A stretch of 64,000 bases of DNA from Agilicoccus flavus (GTDB lineage: Bacteria; Actinomycetota; Actinomycetes; Actinomycetales; Dermatophilaceae). The stretch covers positions 181,739 through 245,738 of the forward strand of contig NZ_JACYXE010000009.1 of assembly GCF_014857905.1 (NCBI RefSeq). The letters run 5' to 3'. Of this stretch, positions 34,543 to 43,871 are shown in pieces. The notes under the pieces were generated by a model. The model saw nothing but the letters and a program-made list of their open reading frames with translations, did not search any database and was not told the DNA's origin. Both the position numbers and the translations under genes were made by a program. Position 1 is the first letter of the stretch. Every line of letters starts with the position of its first letter.

Positions 34543-36966
34543 TCAGACTTGGACGTCGAGGGATGCCTGGCCGGTGGCCGCGTCCCTCGTGATGGGCTCG
34601 GAGGTCGATGGGGGCGCGTCGCCGTGGGGCGAGCCCCCGTGGCCGTGACCGCCGCCGTGGCCGGACCGGGCGCCGTGGCCGCCGCGGCCGCCGTCACCGG
34701 AGGCGAGGCCGGCGTGCTGGGCCCACTGGCGGGCGGCCTGGTCGCGGTTCGTGCTCACGTCGAGGGAGCCGGACTTCAGCCCCATCTGCGCGAGCTCCTG
34801 GCGGAGGCCGTCGAGGTTGTCGCGGAGCAGGTCGCGGGCGCCGGTCTCGATGGTGTGCATCTGGATCGACACCTCCCCGCCCCGCATCTCGACGACGAGG
34901 CGCACCGGGCCGAGGTGGCCCGGGGTGAGGTTGAGCTGCAGGTGGTAGGACCCGTCGGGGCCCCGCAGCAGCGGGCCGACGGCCGAGACGACCTGGCTCG
35001 TGACCGGCACCGGCGCATTCCCGGCCAGGGTCGCGGTCGACGCGGCGGGGGTGACCGGCGCCGACGACGTCGGCACCTGCGTCGGCACGGCCGGGGGCGC
35101 GTACGCGGAGCTCGTCTGGCTCGCGGCGTTCGCCGCCGCGGGCGAGGCCGCCGCGGCGGCGGCCTCGGCCCGGGCGGTCGCCGACGAGCGGGCCGTGTCG
35201 ACGCGCAGGTCGAACGAGTCGCTCACCCGCTCGCGCGGGGTCACGTCCAGGCGAGGCTGCTCGCGCGGCGCCGGCTCGGGCGCCTCGACGTCGGTCGCAG
35301 CGTTGACGGTGCGGGACGGCTCGCCGGTGAGGGCCGAGGCGTCGGCGGCCGATTCGGGCTCGAGCGCCGAGACGACGCCCGAGGCCGCCGGGGCCGACGT
35401 CGTGGAACCCGGCGCGGGCAGGAGCACGACGGCGTCGCCGCCGGCGTCGACCGGCAGTGGCGTGGCGACCACCGGCGGGGCGAGGTCGACGTCGGCCGGG
35501 ACGGGCACCTCACCCTCGGGGGTCGAGCCACCGCCGGTGGCCCCGCCGTTCGTTCCCGCGCTCGAGCCACCGTTCGGGCCCTGGTCCGGGGCGTCGCCGT
35601 CGGTGTTCGAGGTGGGCGTGCCGGCGGGGTCGGTGGCCGGCGCGGTCGGGTCTGGCGTCGCCGGGGTACCCGGGGTGCCCGGGACCGCGGCGCTCGGGTC
35701 GGGGTCGGTCGCCCCGGCAGCGGCGGCCGCCGTGGCGCCACCCCACGTGCCCGGCCGGCCCGCCGGGTCGGCGACGATGTCGGTCGGGACGGGCGTCGCC
35801 GCGACGGGCGACGCCGGGGACGCCGGTGTATCGGGGGTCGTCGCGCCGGCGGGGGCCGCCGACGTGCCCGGGACCTGCGGTGCGACCTCACCGGCGGGGG
35901 CGCCCGCGCTCGGTGCGGGGGCCAGGGCGACCGGGGCGGCGGGAGCGGCACCGGTGGCGCCGGCCGCCTCCGACGCGGCGGGCGCGGGAGAAGCAGGAGC
36001 GGTCGCGGTCGCCGCGAGCGCCGACGGGCCGGTCGCGCCGACAGGGCCCGTCCCACCGGCGAGCGCCGAGGGCGCGGCCGTCGTCGGCGCGGCCGCGGTG
36101 GGTCCCGGGGCGGCGGCCGAGGCGGCGCCCGCCGCCGACGCGGCGAGGAGACCGTCGGACGAGACGCCGAACGCCCCGGCGGCACCCGAGCCGGCGGGCG
36201 TCGCCGACGGCGCGGTGGCACCGACCGCCGCAACCGACGCGCCGGTCGTCGGGCGGTCCGTCGCGGAGGAGCCGACCGTCGCCGATGTCGACGTCACCTC
36301 GCCGGCCGTCGCCACGTTCGATGCGCCCGCGGGCCCCTGACCGGCCGCACCGAGCGCCGTGGTGGGCACGGCGGTCGTCGCCGCCGGGCCGCCGGCGTCG
36401 GCCGCGGAGAGAGCGGACACAGCAGAGACCGTCGGGAGGGCGCCCTCGGCGGCGGTCGCCGCGGCGGATCCCGTCACCCCGGCGACCCCGGCCGGCAGGA
36501 GGACGGCGCCGGGCAGGCCGGCGGCGGAGGCGAAGGTGCCAGGGGCGACGTCGGTCGCGGCGGTGACCGCGCCGCTCGTCGCGCTGACGGCGCCGGCCGC
36601 GGCACTCCCCTCGCCCGCCCCGGAGAGCACGGCCTCGAACGCGGACCGGTTGACGGCCTGGGCGAGCAGGGCGGCGGCGCTGTCGCCGGCGGCCACGGGC
36701 GTCGACGCGTCGCCGTTCCGCTCGCGGTCCACGGCCCGGGAGCGGGAGCCGACCGGCGAGGCGTCGGCGGTGTCGCCGCGATCCCCGCCCGGCACGCGGG
36801 CGTCGCGCGCGATCCGTGTCCGCCCGCCGGCGGCGGCGTCGAGGGCCGAGTCGAGCGCGCGGCCGAACGCCTCACCGGCGGCGGGCCGGAGGCGCTCGGT
36901 GCGGGTCGCGCGGCGCCCCGTCGAGACGCCGTCGACCGCCGCGGTGGGCAGGCTCAGATCGGTCAT
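34543..36966 (-). CDS. fliK: flagellar hook-length control protein FliK
   Basis: 807 residues, very long for FliK. About 600 residues in the middle are Ala/Pro/Thr/Gly-rich low-complexity sequence, suited to a molecular ruler. The C-terminal switch domain (about 660-760) has the conserved LQLNLTPGHLGPVRLVVEM and EVSIQMHTIETGARDLLRDNLDGLR (in parts). A His/Gly-rich tail follows. It is exported and makes FlhB switch substrate class. Its ATG overlaps the stop of the transglycosylase gene (ATGA). Length of the ruler region differs from the short 279-residue hook protein, which is odd. Confidence 0.9.
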   Translation of the reverse strand: MTDLSLPTAAVDGVSTGRRATRTERLRPAAGEAFGRALDSALDAAAGGRTRIARDARVPGGDRGDTADASPVGSRSRAVDRERNGDASTPVAAGDSAAALLAQAVNRSAFEAVLSGAGEGSAAAGAVSATSGAVTAATDVAPGTFASAAGLPGAVLLPAGVAGVTGSAAATAAEGALPTVSAVSALSAADAGGPAATTAVPTTALGAAGQGPAGASNVATAGEVTSTSATVGSSATDRPTTGASVAAVGATAPSATPAGSGAAGAFGVSSDGLLAASAAGAASAAAPGPTAAAPTTAAPSALAGGTGPVGATGPSALAATATAPASPAPAASEAAGATGAAPAAPVALAPAPSAGAPAGEVAPQVPGTSAAPAGATTPDTPASPASPVAATPVPTDIVADPAGRPGTWGGATAAAAAGATDPDPSAAVPGTPGTPATPDPTAPATDPAGTPTSNTDGDAPDQGPNGGSSAGTNGGATGGGSTPEGEVPVPADVDLAPPVVATPLPVDAGGDAVVLLPAPGSTTSAPAASGVVSALEPESAADASALTGEPSRTVNAATDVEAPEPAPREQPRLDVTPRERVSDSFDLRVDTARSSATARAEAAAAAASPAAANAASQTSSAYAPPAVPTQVPTSSAPVTPAASTATLAGNAPVPVTSQVVSAVGPLLRGPDGSYHLQLNLTPGHLGPVRLVVEMRGGEVSIQMHTIETGARDLLRDNLDGLRQELAQMGLKSGSLDVSTNRDQAARQWAQHAGLASGDGGRGGHGARSGHGGGHGHGGSPHGDAPPSTSEPITRDAATGQASLDVQV

Positions 36967-38615
36967 GCGGACACCGTCCCCAGGTTGGCCATGATCTTGC
37001 GCACGTAGTTCTGCGTCTCCGCATAGGGCGGGACGCCGTCGTAGCGCCGGACCGCGCCGGCCCCCGCGTTGTACGCCGCGAGGGCGAGCCGCACGGAGCC
37101 GTCGAACGTCTTGAGGTGGTCGCGCAGCAGGCGGGCCGCGCCGTCGACCGCCTGGGCCGGGTCGAACGAGTCGCGCACCCCGAGCCCGCGGGCCGTGCCC
37201 GGCATGAGCTGCATGAGGCCCCGCGCGCCGGCGTGGCTGACCGCCGTGGTCGTGAAGTTGCTCTCCTGCTTCGCGACGGCCGCGAGCAGGTCGGCGGACA
37301 CGCCGTACTTCGCCTCCGCCGCCGTGAACAGGGCCTGGAGCGTGGCCGGCGCCTGCGCGAGGACCGAGCCGGGCAGGGCCGCGCCCGTCCTGCCCAGGCG
37401 GGTCATCGCGGGACGCACGGCCGTGGTCGCGTTGACGACGGACGCCGCCGGCGTCGCGTCCTCGACCCCGCCGAGGCCGTCGCCGAGCAGGTTGGCGACC
37501 CCGGACTTCGCGGCGGTCGCCGACGCGTCGCCCCACGTGTCGTCGACCGGCGCACCGGCCCAGCCGCCGGCCGACGTCGTCGCGCCGGTGGCGGCAGAGG
37601 ACGAGCCGAGCGAGATCGCGGCGTTCGCGACGGCGGCGCGAGCGGCCGAGACCGCCGAGGCGGCGCGGGCGGACTGCACGGCCGACACCCCGGGCGCCGA
37701 CGTCGGACCGGTCGTGGCCGACGGAGCCATCGAAGCCGCCGGAGCCGATCCCACGCCGTCGAGGCGGGCGTCGCCGGTCGTCCCGGCGCCGCGGGTGGTC
37801 CCGGAGACGAAGGCCGAGTCCGGCAGGTAGCGCCGGATCGTCGTCGGCTTGCGGTAGACCTCGGCGATCTTGACGACGTCGCCGGTGCGCGGGGCGTGGA
37901 TCATCTTTCCGTCGCCGAGGTACATCGTCACGTGCGTGGCGGGGTCGCCGAAGAAGAGCAGGTCACCGGCCTTGGCGTCCGCGAGCGAGCCGATCCGCGT
38001 GCCGACGTCCTGCTGGGCGCGGGCGACGCGCGGCAGGGAGATGCCGTTCTCGCGGTAGACGAGCTGGGTGAAGCCGGAGCAGTCGAGGCCGGTGCGCGGG
38101 TTCGTGCCACCCCAGCGGTAGGGCACGCCGAGGTATTTCTTCGCCGACGCGACGAGCCGGTCGACGCGGGCGGTGCCGTCGGTGGCGGTCACGGCGGACG
38201 GGCCGCTCGTCGCCGTGGTCGCGGTGGGGCCCGAGGTCGCCGCCACCGGCGACGGGTCGCCCGAGGCGCCCGAGCCGCGGGTCGTGGCGGCCGCTCCGGC
38301 CGACGGAGCGGTCGTCGCCGGCGGCGCGGCGAGCGCCTGCGCGGCGCCGGGCTTGGTGGCCACCTGCGTGGGCGGGGCGCTCGGGTCCCACACGAACGGC
38401 GCGGCGGCGGTGGCCGGCGCGGCGTTCGTCAGGGCCTTGCGCATCGAGGTGTCGAACCCGCCGGCCGTGGAGGAGGACGACGTCGTCGCCGCGCCGGACG
38501 TGCCCGCGCCGACGCGGGAGGCGCCCGACGTCGTGCCGAGGTACGCGGTGACGCGGGCCTGGATCTCCGCGATCCGGCCCTGCGTGCCCGCGATGCCCGT
38601 GGCCTCGACCGTCAT
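36963..38615 (-). CDS. bifunctional lytic transglycosylase and NlpC/P60 hydrolase
   Basis: 550 residues with two peptidoglycan-cutting domains. An NlpC/P60 domain (about 150-270) shows the catalytic cysteine in RTGLDCSGFTQLVY and the histidine in PATHVTMYLGDGKMIHAP. A transglycosylase SLT domain (about 425-545) has the catalytic glutamate in AAVAKQESNFTTTAVS and the motifs GARGLMQLMPGTARGLGV and LALAAYNAGAGAV. Ala/Thr-rich linkers separate them. Placed between fliJ and fliK, it should replace FlgJ as the wall-boring enzyme for rod growth. It has no signal peptide, so it is probably exported by the flagellar gate. Confidence 0.93.
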   Translation of the reverse strand: MTVEATGIAGTQGRIAEIQARVTAYLGTTSGASRVGAGTSGAATTSSSSTAGGFDTSMRKALTNAAPATAAAPFVWDPSAPPTQVATKPGAAQALAAPPATTAPSAGAAATTRGSGASGDPSPVAATSGPTATTATSGPSAVTATDGTARVDRLVASAKKYLGVPYRWGGTNPRTGLDCSGFTQLVYRENGISLPRVARAQQDVGTRIGSLADAKAGDLLFFGDPATHVTMYLGDGKMIHAPRTGDVVKIAEVYRKPTTIRRYLPDSAFVSGTTRGAGTTGDARLDGVGSAPAASMAPSATTGPTSAPGVSAVQSARAASAVSAARAAVANAAISLGSSSAATGATTSAGGWAGAPVDDTWGDASATAAKSGVANLLGDGLGGVEDATPAASVVNATTAVRPAMTRLGRTGAALPGSVLAQAPATLQALFTAAEAKYGVSADLLAAVAKQESNFTTTAVSHAGARGLMQLMPGTARGLGVRDSFDPAQAVDGAARLLRDHLKTFDGSVRLALAAYNAGAGAVRRYDGVPPYAETQNYVRKIMANLGTVSA

Positions 38616-39175
38616 ACCGCTCCTGCCTGGGGTGTCGGGCCCGACGCCGGTGGCATCGGGTGGTTCGGGTCCGTCTGGTTCGGGTCCGTCTGGTTCGGGT
38701 CCGTCGCGGCGTCCCGCGGCGGGTGCGCCGGCGGGGTCGCGCCGCGTCGGCGCGCGTGTCCTCCGGCCATGCTCTCTTCGGCCGTCCGCTGATCCGCGGC
38801 AAGCATTTCCTCCACGCGGACCTGTTTCGCCCGTTCGACGAGGCGCTCGAGGCCCTGCGTGCGCTGGGAGGCGGCCAAGGTGGCCCGCACGGCGACCCCC
38901 CTTGCCGCGTCGGCCGTTTCGACGTCCGCACGCGCCGCGTCGACGGCCTTCGCCGCCGCCGTGCCCCGGGCCGCGGCCGCGAGGAACCCGCCGAGGTCCG
39001 TCTCACCATGTGGCAGGCTCGCGGCCTGCCTCTGGTAGTGCTCCCGACGGTCGAGCAGCGCCTGCTCCGCCCGGCGCGCGCCGAGGTTGGCCTCGGCGAG
39101 CGCGGCCTTCGCCTTGTCCTCCTCGATGCGCCGGACGCGCAGGAGGGTGTCGTAGGGCGTGGTGAACTTCGGCAC
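38612..39175 (-). CDS. fliJ: flagellar export chaperone FliJ
   Basis: 187 residues, predicted mostly helical. The region 10-145 is a two-stranded coiled coil of Arg, Ala, Glu and Leu with the FliJ-type beginning FTTPYDTLLRVRRIEEDKA. The C-terminal tail is Pro-rich and contains DPNQT repeats. FliJ is the central stalk that couples FliI ATPase to FlhA. It sits 11 bases downstream of fliI, with the GTG start at 39175, and its stop overlaps the transglycosylase start. Confidence 0.85.
   Translation of the reverse strand: MPKFTTPYDTLLRVRRIEEDKAKAALAEANLGARRAEQALLDRREHYQRQAASLPHGETDLGGFLAAAARGTAAAKAVDAARADVETADAARGVAVRATLAASQRTQGLERLVERAKQVRVEEMLAADQRTAEESMAGGHARRRGATPPAHPPRDAATDPNQTDPNQTDPNHPMPPASGPTPQAGAV
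38661..38705 (-). repeat. 15-bp tandem repeat in fliJ tail
   Basis: Three copies of a 15-base unit (GGTTCGGGTCCGTCT on the plus strand) encode DPNQT repeats at the C terminus of FliJ. As the unit is a multiple of three, copy number could vary without breaking the frame. Confidence 0.8.
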
Positions 39176-39186
39176 GGTCGCGGCCC

Positions 39187-40512
39187 TCAGCGCCCGGCGG
39201 GCAGCGCGCCGTCGTTCGCGATGTCGTGCAGCGCGGACCAGCTCAGCGCCGCGGGCGTGAGGTCCTCCATGTCCTGGCGCAGGAAGCCGTCGATCGTGTC
39301 GGCCTGCCGCAGCGCCCGGTCGACCGTCGGGTTCGAGCCCGGGACGTAGGCGCCGATGTCGATGAGGTCCTTCGCGTCGCGGCGGGCCGCGAGCAGCGAA
39401 CGCAGCACCGACGCGTCGGCGCGCTGCTCCGGGGTCGTCAGCGCCTTGTTCGCACGCGAGATCGACTCGAGCACGTCGATGGCCGGGAAGTGCCCCTGCG
39501 TGGCGAGCTTGCGGGACAGGACGATGTGCCCGTCGAGGATCGAGCGCACGTTGTCGGCGATGGGGTCGTTGAGGTCGTCGCCGTCGACGAGGACCGTGTA
39601 CAGGCCGGTGATCGAGCCGGTCTTGGCCATGCCGGCGCGTTCGAGCAGCCGGGGCATGAGCCCGAACACGCTCGGCGGGTACCCGCGGGTCGCGGGCGGC
39701 TCCCCCGAGGCCAGGCCGACCTCGCGCTGCGCCATCGCGACGCGGGTGACGGAGTCCATGCACAGCACGACGTCGTCGCCGGTGTCGCGGAACCACTCGG
39801 CGATGCGGGTGGCGGTCGAGGCGGCGCGCAGGCGGACGAGGGCCGGCTCGTCGGAGGTCGCGACGACGACGACCGAGCGCGCGAGGCCCTCGGGCCCGAG
39901 GTCGCCCTCGACGAACTCCCGCACCTCGCGGCCGCGCTCGCCGACGAGGGCGAGCACGCACACGGGCGCGTCGGAGCCGCGCACGATCATCGACAGCAGG
40001 CTCGACTTGCCCACACCCGAGCCGGCGAAGATCCCGAGACGCTGCCCGCGCCCGCACGGCACGAGCGTGTCCATCGCCCGCACCCCGAGCGGCATCGGGG
40101 TGCCGATGCGCTCGCGGTCCATCGCGGGCGGCGGCGTGCCGTCGCTGCCGACGTACTGCACGTTGGTCAGGGGCGGGCCGCCGTCCATCGGGCGCCCGAG
40201 GGCGTCGACGACGCGCCCGAGCAGGCCGGGTCCGACGGGCACCCGCAGGGAGCCGCCCGTGGGCGCGACCCGGTTGCCGGCGCGGACGCCGCGCAGGTCC
40301 GAGACGGGCATGCACGTGGCGTGCGTCGCGTGCAGGGCCACGACCTCGGCCATGATCGGCCCCTCGTCGCCCTCGATGCGCACGGCCTCGCCGACGGCGA
40401 GCTCGAGGCCCGCGACGTCGATGCTCAGGCCGACGGCGCTCGTCACGGCCCCGGTCACCCGGGGTCGGGCGGCGGCGGTGAGGTCGGCCGTCAGGTCGGC
40501 CAGGGGGTTCAC
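39187..40512 (-). CDS. fliI: flagellum-specific ATPase FliI
   Basis: 441 residues, standard FliI length. Walker A GIFAGSGVGKSS, then LALVGERGREVREF and the catalytic region LCMDSVTRVAMAQREVGLASGEPPATRGYPPSVF, in parts. It powers or regulates unloading of substrates at the export gate. GTG start at 40512 shares GTGA with the fliH stop. A longer frame upstream is the shadow of fliH. Confidence 0.97.
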   Translation of the reverse strand: MNPLADLTADLTAAARPRVTGAVTSAVGLSIDVAGLELAVGEAVRIEGDEGPIMAEVVALHATHATCMPVSDLRGVRAGNRVAPTGGSLRVPVGPGLLGRVVDALGRPMDGGPPLTNVQYVGSDGTPPPAMDRERIGTPMPLGVRAMDTLVPCGRGQRLGIFAGSGVGKSSLLSMIVRGSDAPVCVLALVGERGREVREFVEGDLGPEGLARSVVVVATSDEPALVRLRAASTATRIAEWFRDTGDDVVLCMDSVTRVAMAQREVGLASGEPPATRGYPPSVFGLMPRLLERAGMAKTGSITGLYTVLVDGDDLNDPIADNVRSILDGHIVLSRKLATQGHFPAIDVLESISRANKALTTPEQRADASVLRSLLAARRDAKDLIDIGAYVPGSNPTVDRALRQADTIDGFLRQDMEDLTPAALSWSALHDIANDGALPAGR

Positions 40513-41234
40513 GGGTGCAGCACCGCCCGGACGCGCTCGAAGGCGCCGGCCACGCTCGCCTCGACCTCGAGGTTCTCGGCCACCGCGACGGCGTCGCCGC
40601 GCTCGACCGACAGGTCGGGCACGAGGCGGGCGATGTGCCACTCGGTGATCTCGCCGGTGATGTCGGTGACGAGCGCGACGTCGGCGGGGTGCATGCGCAC
40701 CTCGAGGGACGTCCGCCGCGGCACCTGCTCGAGGGCGCGCCGCAGCGCGTCCTGCGCCGCGCACTCCCCCACGCTCAGGTGGTGGCCCACGACGGCCTCG
40801 GCGATGTCGACGGCCAGGCCGGCGATGAGGTCGCGCAGCTCCTCCACGCGCGGCGCCTGGTAGTCGAGGGCGCCGACGACGGCCTCCTCGACGGCGCCGA
40901 GGAGCTGCGACAGGCGCTCGCGCCGGGCGGCGCGCTCGCGGGCGTCCTCGTCCAGGAGCGCCGCCTGCTGCTCGGCGAGCAGGGCGCGGCCCTCGCGGAC
41001 ACCGACCTCCATGCCGTCGGCGTGCCCGGCGACGTACCCGTCGCGGTGCGCCTGCTCGCGGGCGGCGGCGATGACCTCGTCGAGGTAGGGGTCGACCCGG
41101 CGCGCGTCGGCGACGCCGACGCCGGCGAACCCGGCGCGGGCGAGGTCGGTCGACAGCCGGGCGGGGCGGGCGCCGTGGTCCTCGCCGCGGCGGATGACGA
41201 AGGCGGGGCGCACGGGATCAGGCAACGAACTCAT
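40509..41234 (-). CDS. fliH: flagellar assembly protein FliH
   Basis: About 241 residues. Low sequence conservation is usual; identification rests on place between fliG and fliI, size and pattern: a helical middle with glycine-spaced GYVAGHADGMEVGVREG repeats (the FliH GxxxG helix) and a C-terminal domain with ALEQVPRRTSLEVRMHPADVALV in parts. It holds FliI as a stator-like partner. Start overlaps fliG by 17 bases; a GTG six bases upstream is possible. Confidence 0.92.
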   Translation of the reverse strand: MSSLPDPVRPAFVIRRGEDHGARPARLSTDLARAGFAGVGVADARRVDPYLDEVIAAAREQAHRDGYVAGHADGMEVGVREGRALLAEQQAALLDEDARERAARRERLSQLLGAVEEAVVGALDYQAPRVEELRDLIAGLAVDIAEAVVGHHLSVGECAAQDALRRALEQVPRRTSLEVRMHPADVALVTDITGEITEWHIARLVPDLSVERGDAVAVAENLEVEASVAGAFERVRAVLHP

Positions 41235-42228
41235 CCCCACCGCCGCGCGACACGACGATCTCGCCGGCCTCCTCGAGCGAACGGATCTGGCGGATGACGA
41301 CGGCCTGCGCCTCCTCCACCTGCTTGAGGCGGACGGGGCCGAGCACGCTGATCTCGTCGGCGAGCGACAGGGCCGCGCGCTCCGACATGTTGCGCGTGAT
41401 CTTCTCGCGCACGTCGTCGCGCACGCCCTTGAGGGCCACCGCGAGGTCCTTGGAGTCGACCTTGCGGAGCACGACCTGGATGGCGCGGTCCTCGAGGCCG
41501 ACGATGTCCTCGAACATGAACATGTGCGCGCGGACCTCTTCGGCGAGGTCGAGGTCGCGCTTCTCGAGCCCCTCGAGGATGAGGCGCTCGGTGGTCCGGT
41601 CGGACTGGTTGATGATCTCGACGAGCGGCTTGAGCCCGCCCACCGCCGTAGTGTCGGCGGCCTGCACGAGCGTCGACATGCGCCGCTCGAGGTGGCCTTC
41701 GACCTGCTTGACGATCTCCGGCGTCGTGCGGTCCATGATCGCGAGGCGGTGCGCGACCTCGGCCTGCACCTCCGGCGGCAGACCCGAGAGGATGATCGCC
41801 GCCTGCTCCGCGCCCATGTGGGCCAGGACCAGGGTGATCGTCTGCGGGTGCTCGTCCTGCAGGTAGGACAGGATCATGCGCGCGTCGACGCGACGGAGGA
41901 ACTCGAACGGCATCTCGACGAGCGAGGCCGACAGGCGCGCCATGAGCTCGCCCGCCTTGTCCTCGCCCATCGTCGCGACGAGGACCTCCTCGGCGAAGCC
42001 GACGCCGCCCTGGACGTAGTACTGGCGGGCTTTGGCGAGCGCCCGGAACTCCTCGAGGACGTCGTCGAGGACGTCGACCTCGACGCTCTCGAGGCGCGCG
42101 ATCTCGGCCGTGAGGGCCTCGACCTCGCTCTCCTTGAGCGTCTTCATGATCGACGCGGAGTGCTCCCGGCCGAGCTGGACGAGGAGGATGGCGGCCTTGC
42201 GCAGGCCGGACATGGTGAGGGTGGACAT
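41218..42228 (-). CDS. fliG: flagellar motor switch protein FliG
   Basis: 336 residues. N-terminal FliF-binding domain starts LRKAAILLVQLGREHSASI; the middle domain contains the EHPQTITLVLAHM (EHPQ) motif that meets FliM; the C-terminal domain has the torque helix VRAHMFMFEDIVGLEDRAIQ (charged residues facing MotA). Lies 8 bases downstream of fliF. Confidence 0.98.
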   Translation of the reverse strand: MSTLTMSGLRKAAILLVQLGREHSASIMKTLKESEVEALTAEIARLESVEVDVLDDVLEEFRALAKARQYYVQGGVGFAEEVLVATMGEDKAGELMARLSASLVEMPFEFLRRVDARMILSYLQDEHPQTITLVLAHMGAEQAAIILSGLPPEVQAEVAHRLAIMDRTTPEIVKQVEGHLERRMSTLVQAADTTAVGGLKPLVEIINQSDRTTERLILEGLEKRDLDLAEEVRAHMFMFEDIVGLEDRAIQVVLRKVDSKDLAVALKGVRDDVREKITRNMSERAALSLADEISVLGPVRLKQVEEAQAVVIRQIRSLEEAGEIVVSRGGGDEFVA

Positions 42229-42236
42229 GAGGGGGA

Positions 42237-43871
42237 TCAGTTCCGTTCTGCCATCCAGCCGCGGAGCAGACGAGCGACCTCGTCCGGGTTCTCCTCGACC
42301 AGGTTCCCGATCTCTTCGCGCGCGTCGATGCGCGCCTGGCCCTGGGCGTCGATGGGCGTCGCCTCGAGCACCCGCAGGTCGTCACCGTCGTCGAGCTCGT
42401 ACGCCGACGGCGCGGCCTCGATCGCGGCGGCGGCGCCGCCGCCGGCGGGCAGCTGCGGCAGGGACGGCGTGGCCTCGATGGTCGAGACCTCGACGGTGCG
42501 GGTCCGCTTGCGGCTCTGGCGGAACCCGATGAGCAGCGCGAGCAGGACGAGCAACCCGAGCCCGATGTTCTTGATGAGCGCGATGAGGTCGTCGCGTCGC
42601 TCCTGCTCGGCGGCCGCGGCGGCCGCGGCCTCCTGCGCCTGCGCGGCCTGCGTGTTGAACGGCACCTTCTGCACGGTGACGAGGTCGCCGCGCTTCGGGT
42701 CGATGCCCGCCGCGGTCGCGATGAGCTGCTGGATCTGCGCCTGGTTGACGGCCGCGGCCTGGCGCGAGTCGAGCATGACGGCCACCGCGAGCCGCTTGAC
42801 ACCGCCGGCGGCCGGCTTCGTCACCGTCGTCTGCGTGCCGACGGCGTTGATGTTCTTCTCGGTGTTCGACTCGTACTTCGACGTGCCGCCCGCCGCGTTC
42901 GCCTGGGGCACGGGGATGTTGTCGGGGCCGAGGACGCCGCCGACCGGGGTCTGGCCCGAGCCGTCCATCGTCTCGGTCTTCGTCTCCTCCTGCAGCGGCA
43001 CCCCGTTGGCCGGCGGTTGGATGTACTCGTTGCGGGTGATGTAGCTGTCGTCGTAGCCGAGCTCGGCCTGCACCGACACGCTGGAGTTGCCCGGGCCCAC
43101 GGCCTTGTCGAGCATGGCCTGCACCGACTGGCGCACGGTCGCCGACGCCGCCTGCTGCTGCGCGACGCGGGCCTCGCCCGTGCCGGAGGCGCCGGCGGCG
43201 CCGGGCGCCGACAGCAGCTTGCCGGCGTTGTCGGTGACGGTGACCGACGTCGCGTCGAGCTTGGGCACCGACGAGCTGACGAGGTGCACGATCGCCTCGA
43301 CCTGCGGCGCGGTGATCTCCTTGTTCGGCTGCGGCGTGACGAGCACGGCCGCCGTCGTCTTGGCCTGCTCGCGGGTGAAGACGTCGGGCTCGGGCAGCGC
43401 GAGGTTGACCGAGGCGGCCTGCACCGTCTCGATCTTCTCGATCGTCTTGCGCAGCTCGCCCTCGGTGGCCTGCTTGATGAGGATGCGCTGCTGGCTGTCG
43501 GAGGTCGTCATCGGCGCCTCGGTGACGAGCGAGTACCCGCCGGCGTCCTTCGTGTCGGCCGGCAGGCCCGCGCCGGCGAGGTCGAGCCGGGTCTGGTCGA
43601 CCGCGTCGGCGGGGACCCGGACCGTCGTGCCCTCGAGCTCGTAGGGGGTGCCCGACTCGGTGAGCTTCTGCGTGATCGCGCTCGCGTCCTGCTGGGACAG
43701 CGACGTGAACAGCGGCATCATCGTCGGCTTGTTGGCCCACTGGAAGAAGACGACGCCACCCACGATGGCGATGACGACGGCGATGACCGTCACGGCGCGC
43801 TGACCGTTGGTGAACCCGTCGAACGTGCCGCGGACGCGCGTGATGACCTGATGGACCTTGGCGTTCTTCAC
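42237..43871 (-). CDS. fliF: flagellar MS-ring protein FliF
   Basis: 544 residues. Two membrane helices at about 25-47 and 425-445 flank a large periplasm-side region with the YscJ/FliF ring-building motifs (LPADTKDAGGYSLV; TVQAASVNLALPEPDVF). The C-terminal tail (about 500-544) binds FliG. FliF forms the base ring in the membrane. GTG start overlaps the fliE stop (GTGA). Confidence 0.98.
   Translation of the reverse strand: MKNAKVHQVITRVRGTFDGFTNGQRAVTVIAVVIAIVGGVVFFQWANKPTMMPLFTSLSQQDASAITQKLTESGTPYELEGTTVRVPADAVDQTRLDLAGAGLPADTKDAGGYSLVTEAPMTTSDSQQRILIKQATEGELRKTIEKIETVQAASVNLALPEPDVFTREQAKTTAAVLVTPQPNKEITAPQVEAIVHLVSSSVPKLDATSVTVTDNAGKLLSAPGAAGASGTGEARVAQQQAASATVRQSVQAMLDKAVGPGNSSVSVQAELGYDDSYITRNEYIQPPANGVPLQEETKTETMDGSGQTPVGGVLGPDNIPVPQANAAGGTSKYESNTEKNINAVGTQTTVTKPAAGGVKRLAVAVMLDSRQAAAVNQAQIQQLIATAAGIDPKRGDLVTVQKVPFNTQAAQAQEAAAAAAAEQERRDDLIALIKNIGLGLLVLLALLIGFRQSRKRTRTVEVSTIEATPSLPQLPAGGGAAAAIEAAPSAYELDDGDDLRVLEATPIDAQGQARIDAREEIGNLVEENPDEVARLLRGWMAERN

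Noticed and set aside
34549..37008. 819-codon plus-strand frame over fliK
   Set aside because: Mirror of the low-complexity fliK sequence, Arg/Gly only, without a ribosome site.
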